A DNA stretch of 64,000 nucleotides from CBDAUN01 sp965214615 (GTDB lineage Bacteria; Pseudomonadota; Gammaproteobacteria; Arenicellales; JAJDZL01). Both the position numbers and the translations under genes were made by a program. Location of the stretch: NCBI GenBank assembly GCA_965214615.1, contig OZ243952.1:2914001-2978000 (forward strand). The letters are read 5' to 3'. Position 1 is the first letter of the stretch, and each line of letters opens with the position of its first letter. The notes beneath the pieces are model-generated. The model saw only the letters and a program-made list of their open reading frames with translations, was not told the DNA's origin and ran no database searches. Positions 53,219-62,089 of this stretch are shown here, piece after piece.

Positions 53219-54340
53219 ATGCTTGAACAATTATCACACAGACTCATTGGCTATCGCGTCAAAGCTGCCCGCGAGGCGGCCGGATGGACGCAGGATCGTC
53301 TGGCCGAGGCCATGGATCTGAAAAACCGCCAGAGCGTTTCCGATATCGAGAATGGCAATCGGGCACTCAAGCCGAATGAACTCGTCCTGCTGACCGACAC
53401 CCTGGACCGTGAACTCGATTTCTTCCTCGATCCATTCCAGGTCGCTGGCGAGGCCCAGTTCTCCTGGCGCGCCTCTCCCGGACTGGCCGAGGACAGCTTA
53501 GACAGTTTCGAGCTGAGGGCCGGCCAGTGGATCGGCCTGCTGCGCTGGTTGCGCGAGAAGGAGCAGGATCGGCCCAATCCCCTCAAGCACACCCTGCGGC
53601 TCACCGCTCAGTCCTCATACGAAGATGCGATCGCACGAGCTGAAAGCCTAGCCGACGCACTCGACCTGGGTGTTGTTCCGGCCGAACGGCTGGCCGAGAA
53701 GATTGAGCAGGAGCTCGACATTCCGGTCCTGTATGTCGACACGATCAAAACCCCGGACGGAGATACGATCTCCGGCGCGACCTGTCATCTCCAGGATATG
53801 GGTATGATCCTGATCAACCGCAACGAACCGGAGGCCCGTCGCTTCTTCGACCTGGCTCATGAACTGTTCCATGCCCTGACCTGGGATGTCATGAAGCCGG
53901 ATCACCGCGAATCCAATTCGGCCACAGACCGGGCCAAGGGCAAACGTATCGAGCAACTGGCCAACAACTTCGCCGCTGCTCTGCTGATGCCCCAGGCCTC
54001 TTTGGCAATTCTGATCGACAAGCGTCGAATCGATGACGTAAGCCATCTTGCAGACGTAGCCATGCAGTTGCGTGTCGCGCCAACAGCCCTTGCCTGGAGA
54101 CTGTTCAATCTGAACCGGATCGGTCCGGAAACACGGGATGCTCTTCAACAGGAGCATCGGCGTCCATCTGCGGCCGGTGCGCCGAAGCGGTTCTCCCCAG
54201 CCTTCATTAACATGCTGCACCGCGCAATCGACAGAGGTCACCTGTCCGCCCGCAAGGCAGCCAAAGCCATGGACGCAACCCTGGCGCAACTTGTGGATCT
54301 GTTTGCCGAGCATTCGCTGTCCTCCCCCTTCGAACTGTAA
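53219..54340 (+). CDS. XRE regulator/ImmA-IrrE metallopeptidase fusion
   Basis: 373 residues from the ATG at 53219, chosen for its AGGGGAGG ribosome site. The N-terminal HTH_3 domain is RVKAAREAAGWTQDRLAEAM with SVSDIENGNRALKP (residues 10-60). The peptidase domain carries the zinc site ARRFFDLAHELFHALTWDV near 225, the HExxH motif, and further ligands in LANNFAAALLMP. Such fusions cleave or regulate repressors in phage/ICE switches and toxin-antitoxin-like pairs. It lies 14 bases upstream of a PIN-domain gene and probably controls that operon itself. Confidence 0.85.
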   Translation: MLEQLSHRLIGYRVKAAREAAGWTQDRLAEAMDLKNRQSVSDIENGNRALKPNELVLLTDTLDRELDFFLDPFQVAGEAQFSWRASPGLAEDSLDSFELRAGQWIGLLRWLREKEQDRPNPLKHTLRLTAQSSYEDAIARAESLADALDLGVVPAERLAEKIEQELDIPVLYVDTIKTPDGDTISGATCHLQDMGMILINRNEPEARRFFDLAHELFHALTWDVMKPDHRESNSATDRAKGKRIEQLANNFAAALLMPQASLAILIDKRRIDDVSHLADVAMQLRVAPTALAWRLFNLNRIGPETRDALQQEHRRPSAAGAPKRFSPAFINMLHRAIDRGHLSARKAAKAMDATLAQLVDLFAEHSLSSPFEL

Positions 54341-54354
54341 GGGGGAGGCCGAGC

Positions 54355-54876
54355 ATGGCAAAGACGCGGGTATTCATCGACACCAACATCATCATCGAGG
54401 CATTCCGGACGGGTTGCTGGGCCGCGATCTGCAACAAATTCGATATCGATACCGTCGACAAATGCGTCGAGGAAGCCCTCACCGGCAACCCCGATGACTA
54501 CGCGCGTGTACACATCGACAGGGAGGCTCTTTTGGACGGACTTGCCGGTCGGCACCAGGTAGGAAAGCTAGAGCTGGCGCACCTAGTCCTTTCCCATCCT
54601 TCATGCCATGGTCTCGATGACGGCGAACTGCATCTCCTCGCCTGGCTCCATGCCCAGGAACTGCTTCCCAATGCTCTTATCCTCGTTTCCACGGCCGATA
54701 AGGCGGCTATCGTGTCCACCGGCAATATCGGATGGCTCGATTCGCTTACTTCCCTGGAGCATCTGGCCAACGAGTCCGGTGCTACACATAGTCAGATCAA
54801 CTCCTTGGCGCGGCACTACCGCGCAGATTGGCTGAATGAGATCCGGACAAAAATACGGCTTGGAGTCATTCCTTAG
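54355..54876 (+). CDS. PIN-domain protein (putative ribonuclease toxin)
   Basis: A 173-residue protein. RVFIDTNIIIEAFRTGCW at the N-terminus carries the first catalytic aspartate of the PIN fold. LDDGELHLLAWLHAQ near residue 85 and LVSTADKAAIV near 110 supply the further acidic residues. PIN proteins are Mg-dependent RNases and frequent toxins. A GGGGGAG ribosome site precedes the ATG, and the gene is coupled closely to the XRE-ImmA gene, as in known XRE-ImmA/PIN pairs. The product is best read as the effector partner. Confidence 0.75.
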   Translation: MAKTRVFIDTNIIIEAFRTGCWAAICNKFDIDTVDKCVEEALTGNPDDYARVHIDREALLDGLAGRHQVGKLELAHLVLSHPSCHGLDDGELHLLAWLHAQELLPNALILVSTADKAAIVSTGNIGWLDSLTSLEHLANESGATHSQINSLARHYRADWLNEIRTKIRLGVIP

Positions 54877-55197
54877 GAAGTCTTGCATAAATTTGGCTGG
54901 CAACCATAACTGATCACCATTCACTGTCGACGATTCTGAGTTTGCGGCATGGGAGCAAGCGCGAGGCCGGTCTGTCCCGCCGCGCAGCGATGTTCACTGA
55001 TCCTGCGCCTGGGCAAGAGTTATTGCAGTCGCCTATCGTCCTCTCGTCAGTGGCGACATGCACTGCCAAGTGGCAGTCTGCAATTCAATCAAGGTGCATG
55101 TGATTTGACATCGCTACCGGAGCAGCATTGGCAACCGCCAATGGAGTTTTCCCGTCCCAGTACGCAAGGCAGCCGCGCAATGGCCCGGCCAGCGCTG
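54877..55197. other. Gene-free stretch between convergent genes
   Basis: No supported gene, RNA or strong terminator was seen in the 321 bases. Confidence 0.4.
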
Positions 55198-56688
55198 TCA
55201 GGCAGCCGAAAAATCCGCAACTAGGCCGACCGCTTGTCGCCAGCGCGCCAGCAGCTTGCTGCGCTCGTCATTCCCCATCGCCGGATCGAATATCTGATCG
55301 CAGTTCCAGGAAGCTGAAATCGATTCAAGCGATGGAAACACTCCGGCATGAAGTCCTGCAAGATACGCCGCCCCCAGCGCAGTGGTTTCGGTATTGGTCG
55401 GCCGGTCAACCGGCAGCGCAAGCACATCGGACAAGAATTGACATAGCCAGCTGTTTCGAGCCATTCCGCCGTCGACGCGCAACCGGTTGATGGCACTGCC
55501 ATCGAATTCCATCGCGCGCAATATGTCAGCAGTCTGATACGCCACCGATTCAAGCGCCGCCCGCGTCAATTGCGCCTTTCCGGTATCGCGTGTCATTCCG
55601 AACACTGCGCCTCGCGCATCCGGAAGCCAATGAGGCGCGCCCAGCCCGGTCAGCGCGGGCACCATGTAGATTCCGCTGTTGTCGCCAAGCGATGCCGCCA
55701 GATTCTCCGAGTCGGCTGCATCTTCAAAGCAACCCAGTTCATCGCGCAGCCACTGCATGGCAGCGCCGGCGACAAATATCGATCCTTCCATGGCATAGCA
55801 GACCTTGCCTCCCAACCGGTAGCCCACCGTGGAAAGCATCTTGTGCTCGGACCGGACAAGATCCCCGCCTGTATTGATAATCAAGAAGCAGCCTGTACCG
55901 TAGGTGCTCTTGATCATTCCGGGAACAAAGCAGGCCTGTCCTACCAATGCCGCCTGCTGATCCCCTGCTACGCCGCATATGGGGATCGACCGCCCAAGCA
56001 CGGACGGATCAGTCACGCCGAATTCGGCTGCACAGTCCAATACTTCAGGCAGGCTGTGTTCCGGAATTCCGAACAATTCAAGCAATTCGGCGTCCCATCG
56101 CTGCCGGCGTATGTCGAACAGCATGGTTCTCGACGCGTTGGTGGCGTCGGTGACATGGGACCTTCCTCCTGTAAGGCGCCAGATCAAAAAGCTGTCAACC
56201 GTACCAAATGCCAATTCGCCTCGCTGAGCACGTTCACGCGCATCGCTCACATTCTCCAGTATCCAGGCGAACTTGGTTGCCGAAAAATACGGGTCCAGCA
56301 CCAGGCCGGTCTTTTCCGAAATGATCTCTTCCAGTCCGTCGCGCCTAAGGGATTCGCAATATTTTGCGGTACGGCGGTCCTGCCACACAATGGCGTTATA
56401 GACCGGCTCGCCCGTCTTTGTATCCCAGACGATGCTCGTCTCACGCTGATTGGTGATGCCGATTGCTGTCAGCCGGCCGGGCAGGCTTTCGGCATGCTCG
56501 ATGACTGCGCGTGCGACCGAAAGCGTGGTCTCCCAAATTTCCGCCGGGTCGTGCTCGACCCATCCGTCATTGGGAAAATACTGCGTAAATTCGCGCTGTG
56601 CAGCATGCAGCACCGTCCCGTCCTGATCAATCAAAAGCGCACGGGAACTGGTGGTGCCCTGGTCAATGCTAAGAACATATGAGCGCAT
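55198..56688 (-). CDS. glpK: Glycerol kinase
   Basis: A 496-residue canonical GlpK that phosphorylates glycerol with ATP in the cytoplasm. LSIDQGTTSSRALLIDQDGT is the phosphate-1 loop; NQRETSIVWDTKTGEPVYNA (with IVWQDRRT following) is the glycerol kinase-specific active-site segment near residue 80. KSTYGTGCFLIINTG near 265 is the ATP site, and RVDGGMARNSWLCQFLSDVL the C-terminal FGGY signature. Length matches the family. A GGGAG ribosome site precedes the ATG. It is monocistronic here and much more typical than the FGGY kinase at 37823. Confidence 0.9.
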   Translation of the reverse strand: MRSYVLSIDQGTTSSRALLIDQDGTVLHAAQREFTQYFPNDGWVEHDPAEIWETTLSVARAVIEHAESLPGRLTAIGITNQRETSIVWDTKTGEPVYNAIVWQDRRTAKYCESLRRDGLEEIISEKTGLVLDPYFSATKFAWILENVSDARERAQRGELAFGTVDSFLIWRLTGGRSHVTDATNASRTMLFDIRRQRWDAELLELFGIPEHSLPEVLDCAAEFGVTDPSVLGRSIPICGVAGDQQAALVGQACFVPGMIKSTYGTGCFLIINTGGDLVRSEHKMLSTVGYRLGGKVCYAMEGSIFVAGAAMQWLRDELGCFEDAADSENLAASLGDNSGIYMVPALTGLGAPHWLPDARGAVFGMTRDTGKAQLTRAALESVAYQTADILRAMEFDGSAINRLRVDGGMARNSWLCQFLSDVLALPVDRPTNTETTALGAAYLAGLHAGVFPSLESISASWNCDQIFDPAMGNDERSKLLARWRQAVGLVADFSAA

Positions 56689-56961
56689 CGCGGTCGACTC
56701 CCTTGGAATGGCATGAATTGATCACTGAGCCAATATACTCCCTTAATGTCCCGACTTGGCCGGCATCCATGCCGATTCCGTGCCGCCATTGAAGTGCGAC
56801 CGTTTGCGAAGATCATCCGCCACGTCAACCGGCGCTGGATTTGAACGATAGAACGATCGGATTCGCATCCTGCTTGCGGATTCGGATCTTGTCACCTGAT
56901 ATCCGTCAAGCCGGCACATGCAAAATGCAATTGCAGGATATTGACGTGTATCAGCAGCGTC

Positions 56962-57680
56962 TTACTTGGGCCGGTGGCGTTCTGCAGGCAGAGCTTGGCC
57001 ATTTTCGTCTCCTGGCAATGCCGAGATTTTCTCTAGCCAAGCATCGAAAATCGGGCAAGCCTGCCGAATTTTAGGGATGCCTATTTGTTCCGCGACCGCA
57101 ATCCCGGTTGTTACCTTCTTAAACCTGTTCGATAGCTGTTCTAGACGTTTGGAGGGTGCGGTCCTAGATGGTCGTTGATCTTCTCCGGTTCCCCGCATTC
57201 TCCCCGTATCGCGTCGATAGCACTACGTTGAGCGCCAAGCTTATGTGTCAGACATTCCGGGTCACCAAAATAAAGCGATTCCGTTTCATACATCGAGACA
57301 TACGGAATGAACCGCCTGCCTGAATTGTGCTCCGGGAACAGTTCTGCGACTTGATCGGCCGTAGCTTGATTCATTGTCTCTGCCTTTCTTGAATGATCAG
57401 CTTGTATTTTGGAATCTTCGTAGCCCGGCCAATCCGGCTTGATGCCGTAGTGGTCGATCATCAGGGAAATCCAGGTATCTGCACGCTGCTTGAGGTGTCG
57501 CCCAATATCGTTCTTGGCGCGGCTGAATTTGACATCGCCGCCTCTTTGTCTGGATTTGTCGAGGAAAATGGGAGTCACATATACATTCGATAGCGCGAGA
57601 TAGGGACCTAAAATCCGTTTGATAAAGTGTTGCTCGGTTCGGCCTTCCACCGAGACTATCAGTTCTGCGAATTCACTCAT
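56962..57680 (-). pseudogene. DUF4276 TOPRIM-like protein, frameshifted
   Basis: The N-terminal part (57141-57680, 179 residues to TAG) has SVEGRTEQHFIKRIL, the EGxTE-type first TOPRIM motif, and SLMIDHYGIKPDWPG, the acidic second motif. After EKINDHLGP the frame stops, but the typical DUF4276 C-terminus continues in the next frame: TAPSKRLEQLSNRFKKVTTG and IACPIF-like ACPIFDAWLEKISAL down to 56962. One lost base, or two gained, near 57155 explains this. It overlaps the upstream AAA ATPase gene by 8 bases. Whether the truncated form is functional is unknown. Confidence 0.75.
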
Positions 57681-58809
57681 CGACGGTGCCGCCCTGAATC
57701 ACGTTCTTGGCCCACAGTTCACCCACGGAATAATCTTCCAGCCATTCATTGAAATCCTTTTCATCCAGACGCTCGAAGGTCGATTGACCCTGCTTGCGGT
57801 TCACCACCACGATGTCCTCAATAGAGAATTGGTCGATCAGCAAAGGCGACTGGGTCGCAACGATGATCTGAGCACGCTTTGCCGCATCGGCAATCAGTTC
57901 TCCTAGCAGGCGGATTGCCTCGGGGTGCAAGCCAAGTTCGGGTTCGTCAATGACGATGGCAGTCGGCGGCGCCGGCTGTAACAGTGCCGTAGTCAGACAG
58001 ATAAATCGAATTGAACCATCCGAAAGATGGTAGGGCTGCATCGGAAAATCCGAACCCCTTTGCTGCCAGCTCAGTTTGACCTTCTCGGCCTCTCCCTGCT
58101 TGAACGTGTCGAGCCGGAAATCATCAAAAAATGGTAATACCTGCCTCGTGGCGCTGACCACTTCCTCATAGCAGGAACGTTTCGAATCAGTTTGCCGGAG
58201 ATTCAATAGGAATGGCGCGATATTTCCTCCGTTATTGCGCAGTACCTCATGGTCCTCGACAATCTCGGACCGACGCATGGGCGCAGTGGGGCTTGTGTCG
58301 TGGAAGTGGTAGACCATCCACTTGGAAATGGACTCGTACACATAGTAACCCACACCGTGCCAGAGATCATTATCAGAGCGTTCGTTGCGTTCATCATAAA
58401 GCTGACTTTCCTGCCCGGGCGGTCCGTAGGAACGCCACTGCGTCTTCACATACTTGCGTTCTTCGCTGACCAAAAAGGTCTCATCAACCGTAGGCGTCAA
58501 CTCAAAACGATAAAAGTTCGATCCCGCTGCAAAATCACTGTGAGATGCAAATTCCAACTCGAACTTTATCGCAGTCGTACTTTGGCGGCAGTTGTAAAGA
58601 AAGCCTTCTGCGCCGCCATTTTCCAAAACGTACTTCTGGAAGTTCTTGCGGGTCATCGCCATCAATAGCCGAAATACCTCCACCAAGCTGCCCTTGCCCG
58701 AACCATTGGCACCAATGACTATATTCAGGTCATTGAACGCAAATGTCGGAAGGTCGCGAACGGATCTAAACCCGCTGATACTGATGCGTTTGAGAGTCCC
58801 CTCCTTCAT
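57673..58809 (-). CDS. AAA (AAA_21/OLD-like) ATPase paired with DUF4276
   Basis: A 378-residue SMC/ABC-like ATPase. ISISGFRSVRDLPTF and IVIGANGSGKGSLVEVFRLL (Walker A) open the protein. LSDGSIRFICLTTALLQ near 280 is the ABC signature region, and AIVIDEPELGLHPEAI the Walker B. IIVATQSPLLIDQF is the H-loop-equivalent region. ATPase plus TOPRIM/DUF4276 pairs are frequent in defence islands, for example OLD-, PARIS- and Rlo-like arrangements. The 8-base overlap with the DUF4276 gene supports a two-component system. Which defence type is not settled. Confidence 0.8.
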   Translation of the reverse strand: MKEGTLKRISISGFRSVRDLPTFAFNDLNIVIGANGSGKGSLVEVFRLLMAMTRKNFQKYVLENGGAEGFLYNCRQSTTAIKFELEFASHSDFAAGSNFYRFELTPTVDETFLVSEERKYVKTQWRSYGPPGQESQLYDERNERSDNDLWHGVGYYVYESISKWMVYHFHDTSPTAPMRRSEIVEDHEVLRNNGGNIAPFLLNLRQTDSKRSCYEEVVSATRQVLPFFDDFRLDTFKQGEAEKVKLSWQQRGSDFPMQPYHLSDGSIRFICLTTALLQPAPPTAIVIDEPELGLHPEAIRLLGELIADAAKRAQIIVATQSPLLIDQFSIEDIVVVNRKQGQSTFERLDEKDFNEWLEDYSVGELWAKNVIQGGTVDE

Positions 58810-59130
58810 AGTCTAGCTCTCCATATCCCACGTTGCTTGGTTGAAGGCTTCCTCAATCAGGCGTACCCTCCAAGTCACCTCTGCCTAGCCACAGTGCTGG
58901 ATATTCTACCCTGAGCAAGCTGCGTGAAAGTGCTCGAGAAAGAGTGCGGCAAAGGAAGAAACGACTTCCCCGTCGAGGCGATGCTCCGGCTCATCGCCGC
59001 AGGCGTCGTGTTTCAGCACCCCTCGGCCAGCCTGAACTGATGCGTTCTTCTGAAACATCGATACAAGCAGCGAACTTTTCCTGACGACCGAGTGCTCCGG
59101 CATTCACCGGATCCGAGCATCTGCATGCGT
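58810..59130. other. Gene-free stretch
   Basis: A 65-codon minus frame (58906-59103) has no recognised domain. Nothing else was seen. Confidence 0.35.
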
Positions 59131-60057
59131 TCATTCCAAGGTTCCGGCCTGCGGCCCGAGATAGCGCAAACCGGAATCAAGTCCCGGCTCGCCGTCGCAC
59201 TCGACAACGCCGGATTCTGCCAGCATTGCCACTGTCGCGAGCAATGACCGGGCGGCCGCGCCATGCAGGGCCGGGTCCGTCAGGCGATAGACGACCGGCA
59301 CCATCTGGCGCACCGTGGTCATCCCGCTTTGGAAACACTCGACAACTTGCCGTTCTCGCTCCCTTCGGTGCTCGATGTACCCGCGCACAAGCGTGTGCGG
59401 TTCGCGCACCGGCGCGCCGTGGGTCGGATAGTAGATCCTGTCATCCGCATCGAGCAGCAGCGCCAGGCTTCGAAGGTAGTCCGACATGCTTCCGTCCGGC
59501 GGAATAATGACGCTGGTTGACCAGCCCATCACATGGTCGCCGGAAAAAAGCGCCTTCTCCTCGCGCAGGCGGTAGCACACATGATTCGACGTATGGCCCG
59601 GGGTATGAACGCATTCGACCGTCCAGCCCCTGCCTTCGATCACATCGCCGTGACTGACGCAAACGTCCGGCGCAAAGCAGGTGTCATACCCCTCTTCGAC
59701 CGCGTCGCCTGATGCTGAATCTCCAGTCGCGCCCGGCGCAGGGCGCCCGTAGATCGCAGCACCGCAAATTCGCTGCAGCGGGCGGCTCGCCGGCGAGTGG
59801 TCGCTGTGATGGTGGGTGACAAGAATGTGCGTGATCGTTTCTCCGGCAAGGCCGACGACGATCGATTGAACATGGTCGGGCATGTTCGGTCCGGGATCAA
59901 TGACGGCGACCTCGCCGCGGCCGATCACATAGGTGCCCGTGCCGCGGAACGTGAATCTGGAAGGGTTTCTGGCAACCACCCTTCGAATCAGCGGCGACAT
60001 CCCGTGGACTTCGCCGTATTCGAATCGATCCTCAAGATTGAAAGGCAATTCAGCCAT
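59131..60057 (-). CDS. MBL-fold metallo-hydrolase (LACTB2-like)
   Basis: About 308 residues from the ATG at 60057; an upstream in-frame start at 60126 lacks support. GTGTYVIGRGEVAVIDPGPN leads into the metal-binding THHHSDHSPASRPLQ near residue 95. TPGHTSNHVCYRL supplies the next ligand, FSGDHVMGWSTSVI the bridging aspartate, and THGAPV the last histidine. The C-terminus contains the winged-helix-like tail common in LACTB2-type hydrolases (thioester, nucleic acid or lactone substrates). It is divergent from the FAH-family gene at 60260. Confidence 0.8.
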   Translation of the reverse strand: MAELPFNLEDRFEYGEVHGMSPLIRRVVARNPSRFTFRGTGTYVIGRGEVAVIDPGPNMPDHVQSIVVGLAGETITHILVTHHHSDHSPASRPLQRICGAAIYGRPAPGATGDSASGDAVEEGYDTCFAPDVCVSHGDVIEGRGWTVECVHTPGHTSNHVCYRLREEKALFSGDHVMGWSTSVIIPPDGSMSDYLRSLALLLDADDRIYYPTHGAPVREPHTLVRGYIEHRRERERQVVECFQSGMTTVRQMVPVVYRLTDPALHGAAARSLLATVAMLAESGVVECDGEPGLDSGLRYLGPQAGTLE

Positions 60058-60259
60058 CACACAGGCGATCCCTATGCTGCAGGGAAAACGGCGCGACGGA
60101 AGATTTGATGCGCGAGCATACCGCAATGGAAGGCATCGGCGCGCAAAGCCAACTTGTTGTCAGGATAATGAATCGGTACACTTGTATTATGTTTCTGGCT
60201 TTTGCCGGATTATTTTACTCACAATCGCCTTGGTGCATTGACAGACCGGATCACGACTT

Positions 60260-61117
60260 ATGAAAATTTGCCGCTTCAACACAGATCGACTGGGCATCGT
60301 TCAAGGCCGCAACGTCTACGATGTCAGCGAAGCGGTCGACCTGCTAAAGAATGATCAATGGCCTCCCATGCCCGGCGACAGCCTGATACGGAATCTGGAC
60401 AAGGTGATTCCGGAAATCCGCCGGCTGCGCAACAGCGCCAATGTCCTGTCGCTGCGCGATGTGCATCTGAACAGCCCGATGGCGACTCCCACCAAGATCG
60501 TCGGCACGCCGTTCAACTACAAGGCCCATCAAAGCGAAATGAATGCCGATCCGGACGTCAGCGAGACCCAGCTGAGCCAGACCGTGGAAACCTACGGCCT
60601 GTTTCTCAAGGCGCCGATCCCGGTCGGCCCCGACGACGGAGTCCGGCTGGAATTCGCAAATCGCAGAACCGACCACGAAGTCGAACTGGCCATCGTCATT
60701 GGGAAAAACTGCAAGCGGGTCAGCGAATCCTCTGCACTCGACTATGTCGCCGGATATGCGATCGGGCTCGACATGACAATCCGCGGCGCCGAAGCGCGCA
60801 GTCTTCGCAAGTCAGCCGACAGCCACTCGGTAGTCGGGCCTTGGCTGGTAACCGCCGACGAAATCGAGGACCCGGACAATCTGGCCATATCGCTTTCGGT
60901 CAGCGGAAAGATCAGGCAGAATTCCAACACCTGCGAGATGATCTGCTCGACGCGCAAGCTGATTTCCTACGCATCATCGTTCTACACCCTGTATCCGGGA
61001 GATGTCATCATGTCCGGCACGCCCGAAGGCGTCGGCCCGGTCTCGCCGGGCGACGTCCTGGACTGCACGGTAGAGAAAATCGGCACCATGCAGGTGCCGA
61101 TTCGCCGCGCCCTGTAG
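60260..61117 (+). CDS. Fumarylacetoacetate hydrolase-family protein
   Basis: A 285-residue enzyme. TKIVGTPFNYKAHQSEMN starts the catalytic domain, RTDHEVELAIVIGKNCKRVS gives the metal-binding ExE pair near residue 140, YVAGYAIGLDMTIRGAEARS the conserved aspartate, and MSGTPEGVGPVSPGDVLDC the C-terminal signature. Family members cleave or decarboxylate beta-diketone or oxo acids in aromatic and related catabolism. The specific substrate is uncertain. Neighbours (enoyl-CoA hydratase, PrpE) suggest an acid/acyl-CoA catabolic block. Confidence 0.85.
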   Translation: MKICRFNTDRLGIVQGRNVYDVSEAVDLLKNDQWPPMPGDSLIRNLDKVIPEIRRLRNSANVLSLRDVHLNSPMATPTKIVGTPFNYKAHQSEMNADPDVSETQLSQTVETYGLFLKAPIPVGPDDGVRLEFANRRTDHEVELAIVIGKNCKRVSESSALDYVAGYAIGLDMTIRGAEARSLRKSADSHSVVGPWLVTADEIEDPDNLAISLSVSGKIRQNSNTCEMICSTRKLISYASSFYTLYPGDVIMSGTPEGVGPVSPGDVLDCTVEKIGTMQVPIRRAL

Positions 61118-61133
61118 GGCGCGGGAGCAGGGG

Positions 61134-61910
61134 TCAGCTGTTCGTCCAGTTGGCTTTTCGCTTTTCCAAAAACGCGCTCATGCCTTCTTTCTGATCATTC
61201 GTCGAAAACATTGAATGAAACGCCCGGCGCTCAAACAGCACGCCTTCGGCAAGCGTGGATTCGTAGGCTCGGTCAACGGTCTCAGTCACCATCGTCGCAG
61301 CAATGCGGGAGCTGTCGGCAATTTTCTGGGCAATTTCCACCGCTTTGTCCACCAGTTCTTCGACCGGGAACACTTGCGAGACAAGACCGGAGCGCTCTGC
61401 CTCTTCAGCGCCCATCCGCCGCCCGGTGAGACACATGTCCATGGCCTTGGACTTGCCGACCGCGCGCGTCAGGCGCTGAGTACCGCCTGCGCCGGGAATG
61501 ATGCCGAGGAGAATTTCCGGCTGGCCGAACTGCGCATTTTCCGCAGCAACAATGAAATCGCACATCATCGCCAATTCGCACCCGCCGCCCAGCGCGTATC
61601 CTGCGACAGCGGCAATCACAGGCTTTCGGCACTCGGTCACCTGTTCCCACTTGTCGCTGATGAAATTGCCCAGATAGGCGCCAGCAAACGTGTTGCCGTG
61701 CATTTCGCCGATGTCGGCGCCGGCGGCAAACGATTTTTCGTTGCCCGTAATGACGATCGCGCCGACGCTGTCGTCGGATTCGTACTGCTTCAATGCATCG
61801 CCCAACTCGGCCATCACCGCCGATGACAAGGCATTGAGCACTTTGGGCCGATTCAGGATAATCAGGCCGACGCCGCCGCGTTGTTCGATAATAATATGTT
61901 CAAAGGACAT
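61134..61910 (-). CDS. Enoyl-CoA hydratase
   Basis: 258 residues from the ATG at 61910, matching the crotonase family's length; the longer in-frame extension to 61958 has no support. GLIILNRPKVLNALSSAVMA is the typical first core strand. AGADIGEMHG forms the oxyanion hole, ALGGGCELAMMCD carries the first catalytic glutamate, and FGQPEILLGIIPGAGGTQRL the second. It hydrates trans-2-enoyl-CoA in fatty or amino acid oxidation. It is convergent with the FAH-family gene and divergent from prpE. Confidence 0.9.
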   Translation of the reverse strand: MSFEHIIIEQRGGVGLIILNRPKVLNALSSAVMAELGDALKQYESDDSVGAIVITGNEKSFAAGADIGEMHGNTFAGAYLGNFISDKWEQVTECRKPVIAAVAGYALGGGCELAMMCDFIVAAENAQFGQPEILLGIIPGAGGTQRLTRAVGKSKAMDMCLTGRRMGAEEAERSGLVSQVFPVEELVDKAVEIAQKIADSSRIAATMVTETVDRAYESTLAEGVLFERRAFHSMFSTNDQKEGMSAFLEKRKANWTNS

Positions 61911-62089
61911 TGGATTCGCTCTCCCGAGTATGCAGTGTGTGATTATTTGCCATCGCAATTGACAGCCAATGCGCTTGCTGGCATATTGTATTGGAGTCGG
62001 ACGGGGCCATTGTCAGAAAGTCACTGCTTCAAGACTGAAAGCCGCCTCGCAGCCGGCAATTTGAATTTTCCACCATTGAAAGTCGACTT

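Noticed and set aside
55570..56682. A 370-codon plus-strand frame
   Set aside because: It is antisense to glycerol kinase, whose motifs are complete.
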